Source: Polyangiaceae bacterium (GTDB lineage: Bacteria > Myxococcota_A > Polyangia > Polyangiales > Polyangiaceae). From it: a DNA stretch of 50,048 bases. The translations under genes and the position numbers were made by a program. Each line of letters opens with the position of its first letter. Positions within the stretch are counted from its first letter, which is position 1. The stretch is from NCBI GenBank assembly GCA_029266615.1, contig JAQSWN010000020.1:1-50048 (forward strand), given 5' to 3'. This document shows positions 1 through 8,817 of this stretch, piece after piece. The notes beneath the pieces were generated by a model that saw only the letters and a program-made list of their open reading frames with translations, searched no databases and had not been told where the DNA came from.

Positions 1-57
1 CGCACCGAGCAGCGCGCACAGCAGCGACCATCGGAGTAGGTGTCGTACCGTGGTCAT
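1..57 (-). CDS. N-terminal fragment of a secreted or membrane protein (cut by window edge)
   Basis: Reading leftward from an ATG at 57-55 gives MTTVRHLLRWSLLCALLGA, which runs off the window. It has two arginines followed by a hydrophobic leucine/alanine core, as at the start of a signal peptide or signal anchor. GAGG sits directly against the ATG, so the Shine-Dalgarno support is weak. It would be divergent from the small membrane protein at 207. Only 19 codons are visible, so no function can be given. Confidence 0.4.
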   Translation of the reverse strand, partial: MTTVRHLLRWSLLCALLGA

Positions 58-206
58 CCTCGTAGAAAGATGCACGAGCGGGCCTCGCGATTCAACGACG
101 CTCTGTCAGACGCAAGCGCACACGCACGCACGGTGCAACGGGCCCTCCCGAATGCACCCGCTCTTAACGGTTGGGGCGACTGAGCCGTCTAACGAGGAGG
201 CGGCTC

Positions 207-596
207 ATGCAAAATCGCAGCTTTCGAGCAGACGACCGGCTCAACCAAATGAACGACCGGGACGACATGTGGGGTCCGCTGCTGTTCTTGAGGCCCCAGC
301 GGCGTCAGCTGCTCACTCTTCCGCGCGTCCTGTTCATCTGCGGCGCATTGGGCTTGTTCTACGGCATGCTCGGTAACGTGATCATTGCCTTGTTGACCCG
401 CACTGGCATCGGCTACCGGCCGCCGCTCGTCGTGATGCCGGCGCTGCTCACGGCCATGTACTTCGTGTGCGGCCAGCTCAGCCTCGTGGCCGCGTGGAAC
501 CGCCGGGCGCGACTCATGTCACGTCGAATCGACTGGTCGGAGCTGACGGGGCGCCCGCTTTCGCAACCACGCGACGATCAAGAAACCGCCGAATAG
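207..596 (+). CDS. small membrane protein of unknown function
   Basis: A 129-residue protein that I do not recognise. The ATG at 207 is chosen over a TTG at 171 because a strong GAGGAGG site (194-200) lies six bases upstream. Two hydrophobic segments are visible, roughly residues 40-62 (LPRVLFICGALGLFYGMLGN onward) and 72-95 (VVMPALLTAMYFVCGQLSLV), flanked by basic and acidic tails, so it is probably an inner-membrane protein with two passes. Its last 78 bases overlap the convergent DUF1028 gene on the other strand, so one of the two 3' ends could be misjudged; both keep coding-like composition to the end. Confidence 0.65.
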   Translation: MQNRSFRADDRLNQMNDRDDMWGPLLFLRPQRRQLLTLPRVLFICGALGLFYGMLGNVIIALLTRTGIGYRPPLVVMPALLTAMYFVCGQLSLVAAWNRRARLMSRRIDWSELTGRPLSQPRDDQETAE

Positions 597-1346
597 CCAG
601 CTCCCCAGGTTGGCGCCATTGCCATAGAGAGCGCAGCCGCAGCCTTCTTCCGCTGCGCTCTGGGTGACGATGGGCGTCGTGGGGCACGGATGCTCGAGGC
701 GCCAGGCGTCGAGCTTTTGCCGCAGCAGCGGTATCGGATTGTCCTTGCCAGAGCTTTGCACGCGCAGCGAGAGGTACTCACCGCGCGGCAGCTCCGGGTG
801 TTCCACCTGAAGAAACGCCGAGTCCGAAGGGATGCCGGCGACCGTGCAACGGCTGTCGCCTTCACCGAAGGCCGCCCCCGCTTCGAGCGCGCTCATCAGC
901 CGCTCCGCGAGGTCGCAACCGCCGGCTTCGAACGCGCGCGCCGCTTGCGACAAGACGGCGTCGGACGTGAGAATGTTGCCCTGAACCGAGTACGCAAAGA
1001 CGTCGACTTGGCCCTGGCGATCGGCGGCATAGGGGGTCGTGCCGGAGCCGGTGAAGCCGGCGCTTCGGCCTTGCACGTCCACGACTCCGTACTGACGAAT
1101 CTCCGCGCTCCGGTCGAAGCTCGTGAGGGTGATGCGCTGCAGAATGTCGGACGGCGCGGCGCCTTCGGCTAGGAGCTCCGCGGCGCGACTACGACCGGCA
1201 ACGCTGTAGTACGCCTGGGCGTGGACGGCGCCGCGGCCGGGCACGGCGTCGTAAATGACGTACACGTCCTGCCCGTCCAGACAGGATGTTCCCGCGCCTC
1301 CCACTTCGCGCGCGCGGGTGTCGGTTCCAACGATCGAGTAGGTCAC
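519..1346 (-). CDS. DUF1028-family (Ntn-hydrolase fold) protein with MYXO-CTERM-like tail
   Basis: The protein opens with TYSIVGTDTRAREVGGAGTS, which matches the start of DUF1028 proteins (Pfam Ntn clan; typical start T-F/W-S-I-V-A). The domain covers about residues 2-200. With a GTG start at 1346, Met removal would expose Thr as the N-terminal residue, as expected for an Ntn nucleophile. The C-terminus has a GCGC motif, a hydrophobic stretch (GSWLFGGFLIVAWL) and then RKR, resembling the MYXO-CTERM surface-sorting tail. Such a tail needs an export signal, yet none precedes the domain in this frame; the frame is open to 1433 but not signal-like. The Cys-rich lipoprotein gene ends four bases upstream. 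This is either two coupled genes or one gene split by a frameshift. Family good, start uncertain. Confidence 0.72.
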   Translation of the reverse strand: MTYSIVGTDTRAREVGGAGTSCLDGQDVYVIYDAVPGRGAVHAQAYYSVAGRSRAAELLAEGAAPSDILQRITLTSFDRSAEIRQYGVVDVQGRSAGFTGSGTTPYAADRQGQVDVFAYSVQGNILTSDAVLSQAARAFEAGGCDLAERLMSALEAGAAFGEGDSRCTVAGIPSDSAFLQVEHPELPRGEYLSLRVQSSGKDNPIPLLRQKLDAWRLEHPCPTTPIVTQSAAEEGCGCALYGNGANLGSWLFGGFLIVAWLRKRAPRQLRPVDST

Positions 1347-1350
1347 CGGC

Positions 1351-1779
1351 TCACTCGCAAACGCCTTCCGGGCAAAGGCACGCCCCGTCCTCACAGACCG
1401 CGCGCTGGTAGATGCACTCTTCGTCGGTTTCACAGCGGACAGGGCTGCAATCCTCGGCGAGGAAGCTCGACGCGCTCCCGCGACAGCACGCTGGACAGTT
1501 CATGACCGCGTACGTGTCCATCGTGACGCTCAGCTCGAAGCACGGCACGGCTTCGCTCGAGCAAGCGCGAACCATGCCTTCACAGCTGACGGAGTCGCTC
1601 ACGGAGGGGGCGGTGGGGCTCGTCTTCTCCAGAGTCGCTCGGCAAGACCTCCCCTCTGCGTCGGAAAAAGCGTGCTCTTCGGGGGTCGTCTCCTTTCCGC
1701 CCGCGCAGGCGAGCAAGCAACCCGCAAGGGTGAGCGCACGACTGCGAGACGCGCGCAAACCGATTTTCAACCGCAACAT
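1351..1779 (-). CDS. Cys-rich lipoprotein
   Basis: A 142-residue protein from the ATG at 1779. Its N-terminus has basic residues, then a hydrophobic stretch ending in the lipobox LAGC (Cys21); a second LLAC follows at Cys25. The mature part has paired cysteines (CPACC, and CETDEECIYQRAVCEDGACL near the end), a disulphide-rich pattern common in secreted myxobacterial proteins. No known domain is recognised. A GTG at 1854 would extend it, but the extension is not signal-like. It ends four bases before the DUF1028 coding region, in a different frame, so it may be co-translated with it, or its signal peptide may once have belonged to a single longer protein. It is divergent from the gene at 1929. 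Confidence 0.6.
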   Translation of the reverse strand: MLRLKIGLRASRSRALTLAGCLLACAGGKETTPEEHAFSDAEGRSCRATLEKTSPTAPSVSDSVSCEGMVRACSSEAVPCFELSVTMDTYAVMNCPACCRGSASSFLAEDCSPVRCETDEECIYQRAVCEDGACLCPEGVCE

Positions 1780-1928
1780 TGCGACAGAATGTCGCGACTG
1801 TTTCTGGGTGACAAGCGAAGCGCGCAGACGCGCAGGAATGTGCGGAGCCCTCACACTTCGTGCTGATCATCGGCGCTCAAAGGCTTGCTCGAAAGCGAGC
1901 CCGCGCTGAAGATTCTCCCACGCCTCCC

Positions 1929-3548
1929 ATGCAAAAACTGACCGCCCTCTCCAAGGTGCTGATCGCAGGCATCCTGACCGGCTCGGGCATCACTGCGTAT
2001 CGAACTTACGGAGCGGGCCTCGCTGACCGCGTGGAAGCGAGCGCGCTGACGAGCGGCGTCGCGCTCGCGGCGGCGCAGCCGGCGGCCATCGTGCCGCCAA
2101 AAAACGTGCCCGCGTCCCTATCGAGCGCGTCCCCTGCCTCCGCTAAGGCCCGCCCCGTGCGCGTGGGGCTGTCGCAGTGGCCGGGGCACATGGGCTTCGT
2201 GCTCGGAGCGGGCGGGCTCCGCACCCAGCCGGGCTCGTTCGCCCATAAAGAGGGCATCGACGTGGAAGTGGTGTTCATCGAGGACGCGCCGAGTAAAAAT
2301 AAAGCCCTTCAAAGCGGCGACGTAGACTTCGTTTGGCAGACGATCGACGAGCTGCCGATCGCGATGGCCAACTACCGGGAGAAGAACGTGGAGGCACGCG
2401 TCTTCTTGCAGCTGGATTGGTCGCGTGGGGGTGACGCGTGCGTCGCCACGAAGGAGATTCAGAAGGTCGAAGACCTGCAGGGCAAGCGCTCCGCGGTGCT
2501 GATGTTCTCGCCCGACCACACCTTGTTCGAGTTCATGATCACGAACTCGCGCCTGAGCCGGGAGCAAGCGGTGGAGGTGCGCAAGTCCACGAAGTTTTCG
2601 CTCGACGATCCTACCTACGCGCGCACCCTCTTCGAGAAGAAGGAGGTGGACGTCGCTTGCCTGTGGGAGCCGGACGTCACGCTCGCGCTCGGTAGCCGTC
2701 CCGGCGCTCACCGGCTCTTCTCGACCGAAGAGGCGACGGAGCTCGTCGCAGACGTGCTGCTCGCGCGCAAAGACTTTTTGGACGCTCACCAGGACGTGGC
2801 CCAAAAGCTCGCTCGCGTGTGGTTCGACGGCGTCGCGCAAGGTACCCGGGACCGGCCCGCGGCCGCGAAGCTCATTTCGACCGTCGCCAACCGCTTCCGC
2901 GACGAGCTCGGCTACGAAAAGACCCTCGCCGGGTTGAGCTGGGTGAAATGGACGACGCTCGCCGACAACGTGAAGCTGTTCGGTGTGGACGGCAACGCGC
3001 CCGGGTTCGACCGCGTGTACAACCAGGCCGACGGCATCTGGATCAACTACCCAGAAGCCGAAATCAAGGACCGCTTCGCGCCGGCCGCGCTGCGCGACGA
3101 CCGTGCGGTGCGCGCGATTTGGGAAGCCGCCGGCAAGCCCATCGCCAAAGCGGAAGAGAGCTTCCAGCAAGACGAAGCGCGCACCGGTGCGGCGCTGTTC
3201 ACCAAGCCCATCTCGATCACCTTCGACAGCGGCTCCAACATGCTGAGCGCGGAGGCGATCGCGCTGTTGAACCAGCAGGTGCTACCGCAGCTCATGATCG
3301 CGGGCGGCATGTACGCGAGAATCGAGGGCAACACCGACAGCGTCGGTGACTACGGCATGAACCAAGCGCTCAGCGAGCAACGCGCGGCCGCCATCGTTTC
3401 CTACCTCGTGAGCCGGGGGATCCCGGCGGGACGGCTGGTTGCGCGGGGCAACGGCTCGTCCGCGCCCATTGCCACGAACAAGACCGCCGACGGTCGCGCC
3501 CAGAACCGTCGGACGGACGTGCTCTTCATTCGCCGCAGTAAGGCTTGA
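1929..3548 (+). CDS. NMT1/SsuA-type substrate-binding protein fused to OmpA peptidoglycan-binding domain
   Basis: 539 residues from the ATG at 1929 (an upstream ATG at 1860 has no signal-like extension). Residues 8-25 are a hydrophobic signal-anchor with no lipobox. Residues about 75-375 resemble periplasmic ABC substrate-binding proteins of the NMT1/TauA/SsuA class ([13 protein letters not shown] at the start, then [18 protein letters not shown] and [11 protein letters not shown]). Residues about 425-535 are an OmpA C-terminal domain: [20 protein letters not shown] with the peptidoglycan-contacting Asp, [18 protein letters not shown], and NRRTDVLF with the conserved Arg. The protein therefore should sit in the periplasm, held to the membrane and to peptidoglycan. 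No ABC permease or ATPase is near. The next gene starts four bases on. Domains confident; ligand unknown. Confidence 0.85.
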   Translation: MQKLTALSKVLIAGILTGSGITAYRTYGAGLADRVEASALTSGVALAAAQPAAIVPPKNVPASLSSASPASAKARPVRVGLSQWPGHMGFVLGAGGLRTQPGSFAHKEGIDVEVVFIEDAPSKNKALQSGDVDFVWQTIDELPIAMANYREKNVEARVFLQLDWSRGGDACVATKEIQKVEDLQGKRSAVLMFSPDHTLFEFMITNSRLSREQAVEVRKSTKFSLDDPTYARTLFEKKEVDVACLWEPDVTLALGSRPGAHRLFSTEEATELVADVLLARKDFLDAHQDVAQKLARVWFDGVAQGTRDRPAAAKLISTVANRFRDELGYEKTLAGLSWVKWTTLADNVKLFGVDGNAPGFDRVYNQADGIWINYPEAEIKDRFAPAALRDDRAVRAIWEAAGKPIAKAEESFQQDEARTGAALFTKPISITFDSGSNMLSAEAIALLNQQVLPQLMIAGGMYARIEGNTDSVGDYGMNQALSEQRAAAIVSYLVSRGIPAGRLVARGNGSSAPIATNKTADGRAQNRRTDVLFIRRSKA

Positions 3549-3552
3549 GACC

Positions 3553-4305
3553 ATGACGACCCAAACCGCAGATCGCTACCTTTCGACCGCGTTTTACTCG
3601 CAATATAACCTCATCCTGCTCGGCGGTTCCGCGCTTTTCGCGCTCGCCTCCGCGTCCCCCGTCCCGCTCGCGCTCGGCTGCGCCGCGGAGCTGTTGTGGC
3701 TCGGCATCGGCCCCCGAACGACCGCCTTCCGAAAGCGCGTGGACCAAGCCGAGGACGGCGAGCGCCGCGCCGTCCTCGAGGACGAGGTCATGAGCGGCAT
3801 GCGCGTCCTCTCACCCGAGCACTCGTCGCGGTTGCTCGGCGTGACCCAAAGTATTTCCTGGATCACGCTGCGTGCCGAGGGCCAAGTAGGCGGCGCGGAA
3901 GAGCGAGAGATGCTGCTGGATCTCGAGGAGCTCCGCCCCGTATTCCTGCGCCTGTGCCAGCTGCACGAGCGGGTCACTCAGCGACTCGAAGAGGGGAAGC
4001 TGTCGCCTCCAGAGCAAGAGGTCGCGGACCTCTCGCGCGCCTACGCGGCCGAGAAGGACCTCGGCATTCGCTTCACGCTCCACCAAGGGATCAAGGCGGC
4101 GCAAAAGAAGATCGAGCAGCAAGGCCGCTGGGCGGAGCTCCAGCGACAAGTCGAGCAAAAGCTGATCATCGTCGAGCAGTCGCTGTCGCACCTCGTCGGT
4201 CAGCAGCAGCTGGGCCTGGCCGGCGCCGACTTGAACCGTGAGGTGCAAGGGATCATCGCGCACGTGGTGACGTTGCCGTCGCTCGAGCAAGAGCTCGACT
4301 CGTAG
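3553..4305 (+). CDS. membrane-anchored coiled-coil protein of unknown function
   Basis: 250 residues. The ATG at 3553 lies four bases after the upstream stop, with AAGG about nine bases before it; the longer frame from 3439 is rejected because it reads through the previous gene. A hydrophobic segment at about residues 17-45 (YNLILLGGSALFALASASPV, then LALGCAAELLWLGIG) likely forms one or two membrane passes. The rest is rich in Glu, Arg, Gln and Leu with heptad-like spacing, e.g. IKAAQKKIEQQGRWAELQRQ near residue 180, suggesting a long helical coiled coil, probably cytoplasmic. Tight linkage to the binding-protein/OmpA fusion suggests one operon. I do not recognise the family. Confidence 0.75.
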   Translation: MTTQTADRYLSTAFYSQYNLILLGGSALFALASASPVPLALGCAAELLWLGIGPRTTAFRKRVDQAEDGERRAVLEDEVMSGMRVLSPEHSSRLLGVTQSISWITLRAEGQVGGAEEREMLLDLEELRPVFLRLCQLHERVTQRLEEGKLSPPEQEVADLSRAYAAEKDLGIRFTLHQGIKAAQKKIEQQGRWAELQRQVEQKLIIVEQSLSHLVGQQQLGLAGADLNREVQGIIAHVVTLPSLEQELDS

Positions 4306-4405
4306 TCGCGCTCGGCCGAGCGACCCACCTCGACCCACACTCGCCCCGAAAACGTAGCGACGGCGTGGTCCGCTTCGGGAGGTCGGTGCCACTAGAGGCG
4401 CGACC

Positions 4406-6100
4406 ATGCAAAACCGGCGACGAACGTTGGTAGCCGGCGCCCTCATGGCCGTGGGGCTGGGCGGCTGCGTCGGAAAGATTGGCTCCAGCGGTCCGGGCGC
4501 CGACGCGCTCGGCGGCCCAGGGGGTCCGGGCACGCCGGGCGGCGCGGGCTCATCGAGCGGTTCCGGCGGCCCCGGTCCAGCGAGCGGAGACTGCACGACC
4601 CCTCGAGTCGGCCCCGAGCGCATCCACCGCCTTACCCCGAAGGAATACACCAATTCACTGCGCGCGCTGCTCGGCTCCGACGCGCTGGAGCCGGTGCTGG
4701 ACGCCGATCGCGAGCCCATCGCGACTTTGGATGCCGTGCGCAAGTGGTACAACGCCGCCGACGCCGCGGTGCCGTCGATGCTTTCGTGGCTTGCCGGTTA
4801 CGGAAGCTGCGACCCCGAGAGCGACCAAGCTTGCGCGAAGCAGCTCTACGAAGCCTTCGCCGAGCGCGCGTTTCGTCGACCGCTGACGGACGAGGAGCGG
4901 GAGTGGCTGGAGAGCAGCTGGGCGGCGCTGCCGGCGCGAGCCAGCAACGTGCAGCGACTCGAGGTGATGGGTGAGCTCGTCCTGCAAGCGCCGCAGTTCC
5001 TCTACTCGTACGCGGAGGGCACACCGGCCGGCGCCGTGAACGTGCTCGACGGGTACGCACGCGCCGAGCGGCTAGCGTACTTTTTGTGGGATGCGCCGCC
5101 GGACGCGGAGCTGCTGGCCGCGGCGGCTGGCGGTGAGCTTTCGGCGCGCGAAGGAATGCGCGTTCACGCCGAGCGGCTGCTGGCAGACGAGCGCGCCAAG
5201 CCCGTACTCCGCGCGTTCTTGGCGGAGTGGCTCGAGCTGGACGGCGCCACCATCTTGCCGAGCCTCGAGGAGACGCCCAAGGACCCCGCACTATTCCCCG
5301 AGCTCGACGGCGTGCTCCGGCAAAGCATGCGGCGCGAGCTCGAGGCGTTCATGGATCACGTCATGTTCGAGGCGGACGGCTCGCTGACGGAGCTATTCAC
5401 GAGCACGCGGGCGTACGTGAACGCGCCCCTCGCCAAGCTCTACGGGGTGAAGGGGCCGGCCAGCGCCGACGAGTGGGCGTGGGTGGATCTGAAGCCGACA
5501 GAGCGCGCAGGCATGTTGACGCGAGCCGGGTTCTTGACGGTGCACGCTTCCCAGAACGTCACCTCGCCCATTCGGCGCGGCGTGTACCTGCTCAAAGAGG
5601 TGCTGTGCGTCAACATGCCCTCACCTCCCGCCAACGTCGACAACACGCCCGTGGAGGTGACGGGCGGCGAGATCAAGACGGTGCGGCAAGCCACCCTGCA
5701 ACGCACCGGCAACCCGACGTGCGGCGCTTGCCACACCCGCATCAACGAGCTCGGCTTTGCGTTCGAGCACTACGACGCCATCGGCCGCTGGCAAGACGAA
5801 GAAGCACCGACCGGTGAGACCGTCGACGCGAGCGCGGATCTCTCCAAGTCCGGCAGCAGCCTGCAGGGGACGATCGACGGCGCGCTGGAGCTCAGCCGTC
5901 GGCTCGCGGAGAGTCCGGAAGTCGCCTCGTGCGCGACCGAGCGCTGGTTCCAGGTCGCGCTCAGACGGAGCCCGGTTGAGCTAGACGCGTGCAGCGTGCA
6001 GCAAGTTCAGGCCAAGACCAGCGAAACGCGCAGCATTCGCGAGCTGCTCTTGGCCATGGTCGAAAGCGATGCGTTCTTGCACGTGAGCCACGGGGAGTGA
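4406..6100 (+). CDS. DUF1592/DUF1588/DUF1585-family lipoprotein (planctomycete-cytochrome-like)
   Basis: 564 residues. A signal peptide ends in lipobox LGGC (Cys21), followed by a Gly/Pro/Ser-rich linker to about residue 60. The domain series seen in PSCyt/DUF1592 proteins follows: IHRLTPKEYTNSLRALLG (DUF1587-like, about 73-90), AERAFRRPLTDEER (DUF1595-like, about 152-165), the central DUF1592 region, AGMLTRAGFLTVHASQNVTS with PIRRGVYLLKEVLC (DUF1588-like), then CGACHTRINELGFAFEHYD, and a C-terminal DUF1585-like part. The CGACH motif is of the c-type heme-binding form, but whether it binds heme here is not shown. Predicted to be an outer-membrane or periplasmic lipoprotein. It is followed after 11 bases by a DUF1552 gene, the usual partner of this family in myxobacteria and planctomycetes. 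The biochemical role is not established. Confidence 0.9.
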   Translation: MQNRRRTLVAGALMAVGLGGCVGKIGSSGPGADALGGPGGPGTPGGAGSSSGSGGPGPASGDCTTPRVGPERIHRLTPKEYTNSLRALLGSDALEPVLDADREPIATLDAVRKWYNAADAAVPSMLSWLAGYGSCDPESDQACAKQLYEAFAERAFRRPLTDEEREWLESSWAALPARASNVQRLEVMGELVLQAPQFLYSYAEGTPAGAVNVLDGYARAERLAYFLWDAPPDAELLAAAAGGELSAREGMRVHAERLLADERAKPVLRAFLAEWLELDGATILPSLEETPKDPALFPELDGVLRQSMRRELEAFMDHVMFEADGSLTELFTSTRAYVNAPLAKLYGVKGPASADEWAWVDLKPTERAGMLTRAGFLTVHASQNVTSPIRRGVYLLKEVLCVNMPSPPANVDNTPVEVTGGEIKTVRQATLQRTGNPTCGACHTRINELGFAFEHYDAIGRWQDEEAPTGETVDASADLSKSGSSLQGTIDGALELSRRLAESPEVASCATERWFQVALRRSPVELDACSVQQVQAKTSETRSIRELLLAMVESDAFLHVSHGE

Positions 6101-6111
6101 GCGGAGAGCCC

Positions 6112-7620
6112 ATGACACTACGCAACAGCGGTCGGCGAGCATTCCTCAGAGGCGTCGGTGGCTTGGCCTTGGGCCTGCCGCTGCTCGAGTACACGCACGA
6201 AAAGGCGTGGGCGCAAACGCTGGGCCGCGGCAAGCGGTTGGTCGTCGTCTTCAACCACGGCGGCGAGACCATGTGCATGCAGAAGAGCGGCCTGCGCGCT
6301 GGCAACCCGAAGATTCCGGACTACGACCCCGCGATGCCGCAGATCGATCACTGGCTGCCGAAGCCAGGCTCGACGTTCGGCGTCGCCCACGAAATTTTCG
6401 AGGGGACGGAGCTCGAGAGCAAGCTCACGGTGATCCGGGGCTTGGACAACGCGGCGGCGCGCAAGGGGCGATATGGCGGCGATCACGGCCTCTCCAACAC
6501 GACCTCCCTCACCGCGCGCGCCTCCGGTTGCGACGACGGCGCGTCCGCGGAGGGGGACAAGTGCCCCGGCGGCGACGAAGCCGAAACCGCGACCGGCGCG
6601 TCCATCGACTGGGTCGCGGCCCAGCGCCTGCAAAAGTCGCAGGGCGGCCCGAGCAGCCCTCTCGCCTTGTTCGTTCCTGGGCATTATTACGGCTCCGGCT
6701 TCTTCTGGGGTGAGAAGGGCGATCAGCGGACGGAAGGGGAGATCAACCCGCGCACCGCGTTCAATACCTTGTTCGCGGGCGTCACCACCGGCGAGCCGGA
6801 TCCGCAAGCCGTGCTCCGGCGCGAGCTCAAGGTGAGCATGCTAAGCGGCGTGATGGACGGCTACAAGCGCTTTTCCGGCAAGCTCGGCCAAGCCGACAAG
6901 CAGATCATCGACGCGCATTTCGACCACCTCTCGTCGTTGGAGCGCGAAATATCCGGGCTCGAGCTGAGCGCGCAGTGCGTGGTGCCCGAGCGACCCGCCG
7001 ATCTCAACGGCAACGGCCAGCAGGAAAAGCTCGCGCCGCTCCACGCACAGCTCATCGTTGCGGCGCTGCGCTGCGGTGCTTGCAACGTCGCAAACCTGCA
7101 AATAGCCGACATCCTTACGCCGTGGGCCCCTTCCGGTTTACAGCTCGAATCCGCCTACGACATCGGCCACTCCCTGGGCCACTGGGTGAGCGACTTGGGC
7201 GATCCTGCCAACGTTCCGCGGTGGGAGCTGGAGATGAAGGAGAACCGCGCGTGGCGCATGGGCCTCGTCAAAATCATCGCCGACGGCCTCAACTCGCCGG
7301 ACTTTCTCGAAGGCGGGGTGCCCATGCTCGACAACTCACTCATCTTCTATTCGAACGAGTTCAGCACCGGCGGCATCCACTGCTCGACGGACGGCCCCTA
7401 CATGCTCCTCGGCAGCGCGGGCGGCTATTTGAAGACCGGTCGCTTCGTGGAGCTGCACAAAGAGCGCCTGAAGAACCCGGCGTCGCTGGACTCCGGCAGC
7501 ACCGCCAGCACCAACGACCTTTACATCACGCTGCTCAACGCGCTCGGTGCCACCGACACCGAGTTCGGCGACATGCAGTTCGCCTACCGCAAGGGCCCCA
7601 TCAACGAGCTCTTGGCGTAG
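6112..7620 (+). CDS. DUF1552-family protein with Tat signal
   Basis: 502 residues from the ATG at 6112, with GGAG about six bases upstream. The N-terminus (NSGRRAFLRGVGGLALGLPL) carries a twin-arginine motif and a weakly hydrophobic core, so export in folded form by the Tat pathway is likely; cleavage is plausible after the AWAQ region near residue 36. The remainder matches DUF1552: an early VVVFNHGGETM strand, STLTVIRGLDN-type text (here KLTVIRGLDNAAARKGRYGG), and IIADGLNSPDFLEGGVPMLD toward the end. These proteins are distantly related to alkaline-phosphatase/sulfatase-like DUF1501 proteins and are nearly always next to a DUF1592 gene, as here. The stop (7618-7620) abuts the convergent stop at 7621-7623. 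Confidence 0.9.
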   Translation: MTLRNSGRRAFLRGVGGLALGLPLLEYTHEKAWAQTLGRGKRLVVVFNHGGETMCMQKSGLRAGNPKIPDYDPAMPQIDHWLPKPGSTFGVAHEIFEGTELESKLTVIRGLDNAAARKGRYGGDHGLSNTTSLTARASGCDDGASAEGDKCPGGDEAETATGASIDWVAAQRLQKSQGGPSSPLALFVPGHYYGSGFFWGEKGDQRTEGEINPRTAFNTLFAGVTTGEPDPQAVLRRELKVSMLSGVMDGYKRFSGKLGQADKQIIDAHFDHLSSLEREISGLELSAQCVVPERPADLNGNGQQEKLAPLHAQLIVAALRCGACNVANLQIADILTPWAPSGLQLESAYDIGHSLGHWVSDLGDPANVPRWELEMKENRAWRMGLVKIIADGLNSPDFLEGGVPMLDNSLIFYSNEFSTGGIHCSTDGPYMLLGSAGGYLKTGRFVELHKERLKNPASLDSGSTASTNDLYITLLNALGATDTEFGDMQFAYRKGPINELLA

Positions 7621-8817
7621 CTACGGTGCCGCGAGCCGGTACAAGTGCACGTCGTAGGGAGCGAATTCGTCTTCGAACGCGCCTTCGCGTGCGGTCGCGT
7701 CGCGCCCTTCCCCGATGACCTCCACACGCGTCGTACCGTTGACGCCGCGGAGCGCGAACGTGCCGGTCGTGGCGCCGTCGGCCATTCCCGCCGCGAAGAC
7801 GTAACGCTCGCCGCCGACCTGCTTGAGCACGGCCCGCACCGGCACGTCCGCATTTCGGCTTTGCGGCGCGAGCACGTAGCTTTGCGTGTTCAGCGCGGGC
7901 GCAAGCTCCAAAACCTCGCGGTTGATCCGCGTCAGCGCCGCGGCCGTTTCGGCGTCGTCGAGGCAGTCCGTCTCGTTGAGAGGTTCCATGCGGTGGCAGA
8001 AGTAGGAGAGCCCCGCCGCGCCGTGGATCAGGCTCATCCAAACCTCCGCGCGCAGCTCGTGCGGGGTCGGGCGGCGTAACCCCCGGATGTTCGAGGCTTC
8101 GATGTCGGCGAACACCGGCTTTTTCCAGCTCGCGTACCGGTTCAGGTTCTGGATGCCGGTCGCGACCAGCTCGAGCGGATTTTGGTTGGCGACCGGGTAC
8201 GTGTAGTTGACGAGGATGTCCGCGCTCGCCGCGTATTCTGGATAGTCTTCCGTACGACCGGTGCACTCACCGCGACCCACCCAATCCGGGGTCGCCACGC
8301 CTTGGCCCAGGAGCAAAACGACCGGTCGCGACGCGTCCTCCGCGACCATGTCGGCGTAACGTGCCTTCGTCTCCGTCGGTGCGATGCACGGACCGTAGGA
8401 GCCGTCCGGCAGCTCCTGGGCGTTATCGGGCCCGTCCGCCTGCAGCCAGCCATGAATATTGCGATCGTCGACGCTCGACGCCCACACCCCTTCCTGCTCG
8501 CAAACGACGGGCATGTTCGCGTCCCGGGCGGTCGCGAGCTGCTCCGCGGTCGGCCCTTCCCAGAGCCCGACGAAGTGGTTGACGCCCACGGCCGCGAAAC
8601 GCGCGGCGTTCATCGGATTTTGCATCCACACCCCGATCGGGAAATAACGCGAATCCGCCGGGAAACCGCGGGGCCAATCGCCGTGATAGCTCGGGCCCCC
8701 AAACCAAGGCTCGGGCTCTGGCGCGGCTTCGCTGCCGGCCGCTTCCCGACCGAGCGGATGCGGGCCCGCGTCGCACCCCAACGCCGCGAACGCGAGCACG
8801 AAGGACCGGAGCTTCAT
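7621..8817 (-). CDS. glycoside-hydrolase-like TIM-barrel lipoprotein
   Basis: 398 residues from the ATG at 8817, whose first bases form an ATGA overlap with the stop of the upstream gene; the frame stays open far upstream but only as a shadow. Signal peptide with lipobox ALGC (Cys15). The body reads like secreted (beta/alpha)8 glycosidase-related proteins: FPIGVWMQNPMNAARFAAVG at the start, FVGLWEGPTAEQL, then GWLQADGPDNAQ, VVLLLGQGVATPDW, DILVNYTYPV, KPVFADIEAS and ELRAEVWMSLIHGAAGLSYF. Acidic residues at strand ends (ADGPDN, ADIEAS) are candidate catalytic groups, but I cannot assign them. Last gene of the ECF sigma operon, suggesting stress-regulated or surface-linked glycan processing. 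Family call is by reading only; substrate unknown. Confidence 0.72.
   Translation of the reverse strand: MKLRSFVLAFAALGCDAGPHPLGREAAGSEAAPEPEPWFGGPSYHGDWPRGFPADSRYFPIGVWMQNPMNAARFAAVGVNHFVGLWEGPTAEQLATARDANMPVVCEQEGVWASSVDDRNIHGWLQADGPDNAQELPDGSYGPCIAPTETKARYADMVAEDASRPVVLLLGQGVATPDWVGRGECTGRTEDYPEYAASADILVNYTYPVANQNPLELVATGIQNLNRYASWKKPVFADIEASNIRGLRRPTPHELRAEVWMSLIHGAAGLSYFCHRMEPLNETDCLDDAETAAALTRINREVLELAPALNTQSYVLAPQSRNADVPVRAVLKQVGGERYVFAAGMADGATTGTFALRGVNGTTRVEVIGEGRDATAREGAFEDEFAPYDVHLYRLAAP

Noticed and set aside
2118..3170. Long open frame (350 codons) on the minus strand
   Set aside because: It lies wholly opposite the substrate-binding/OmpA gene, with His/Arg/Val-rich shadow composition and no ribosome site.
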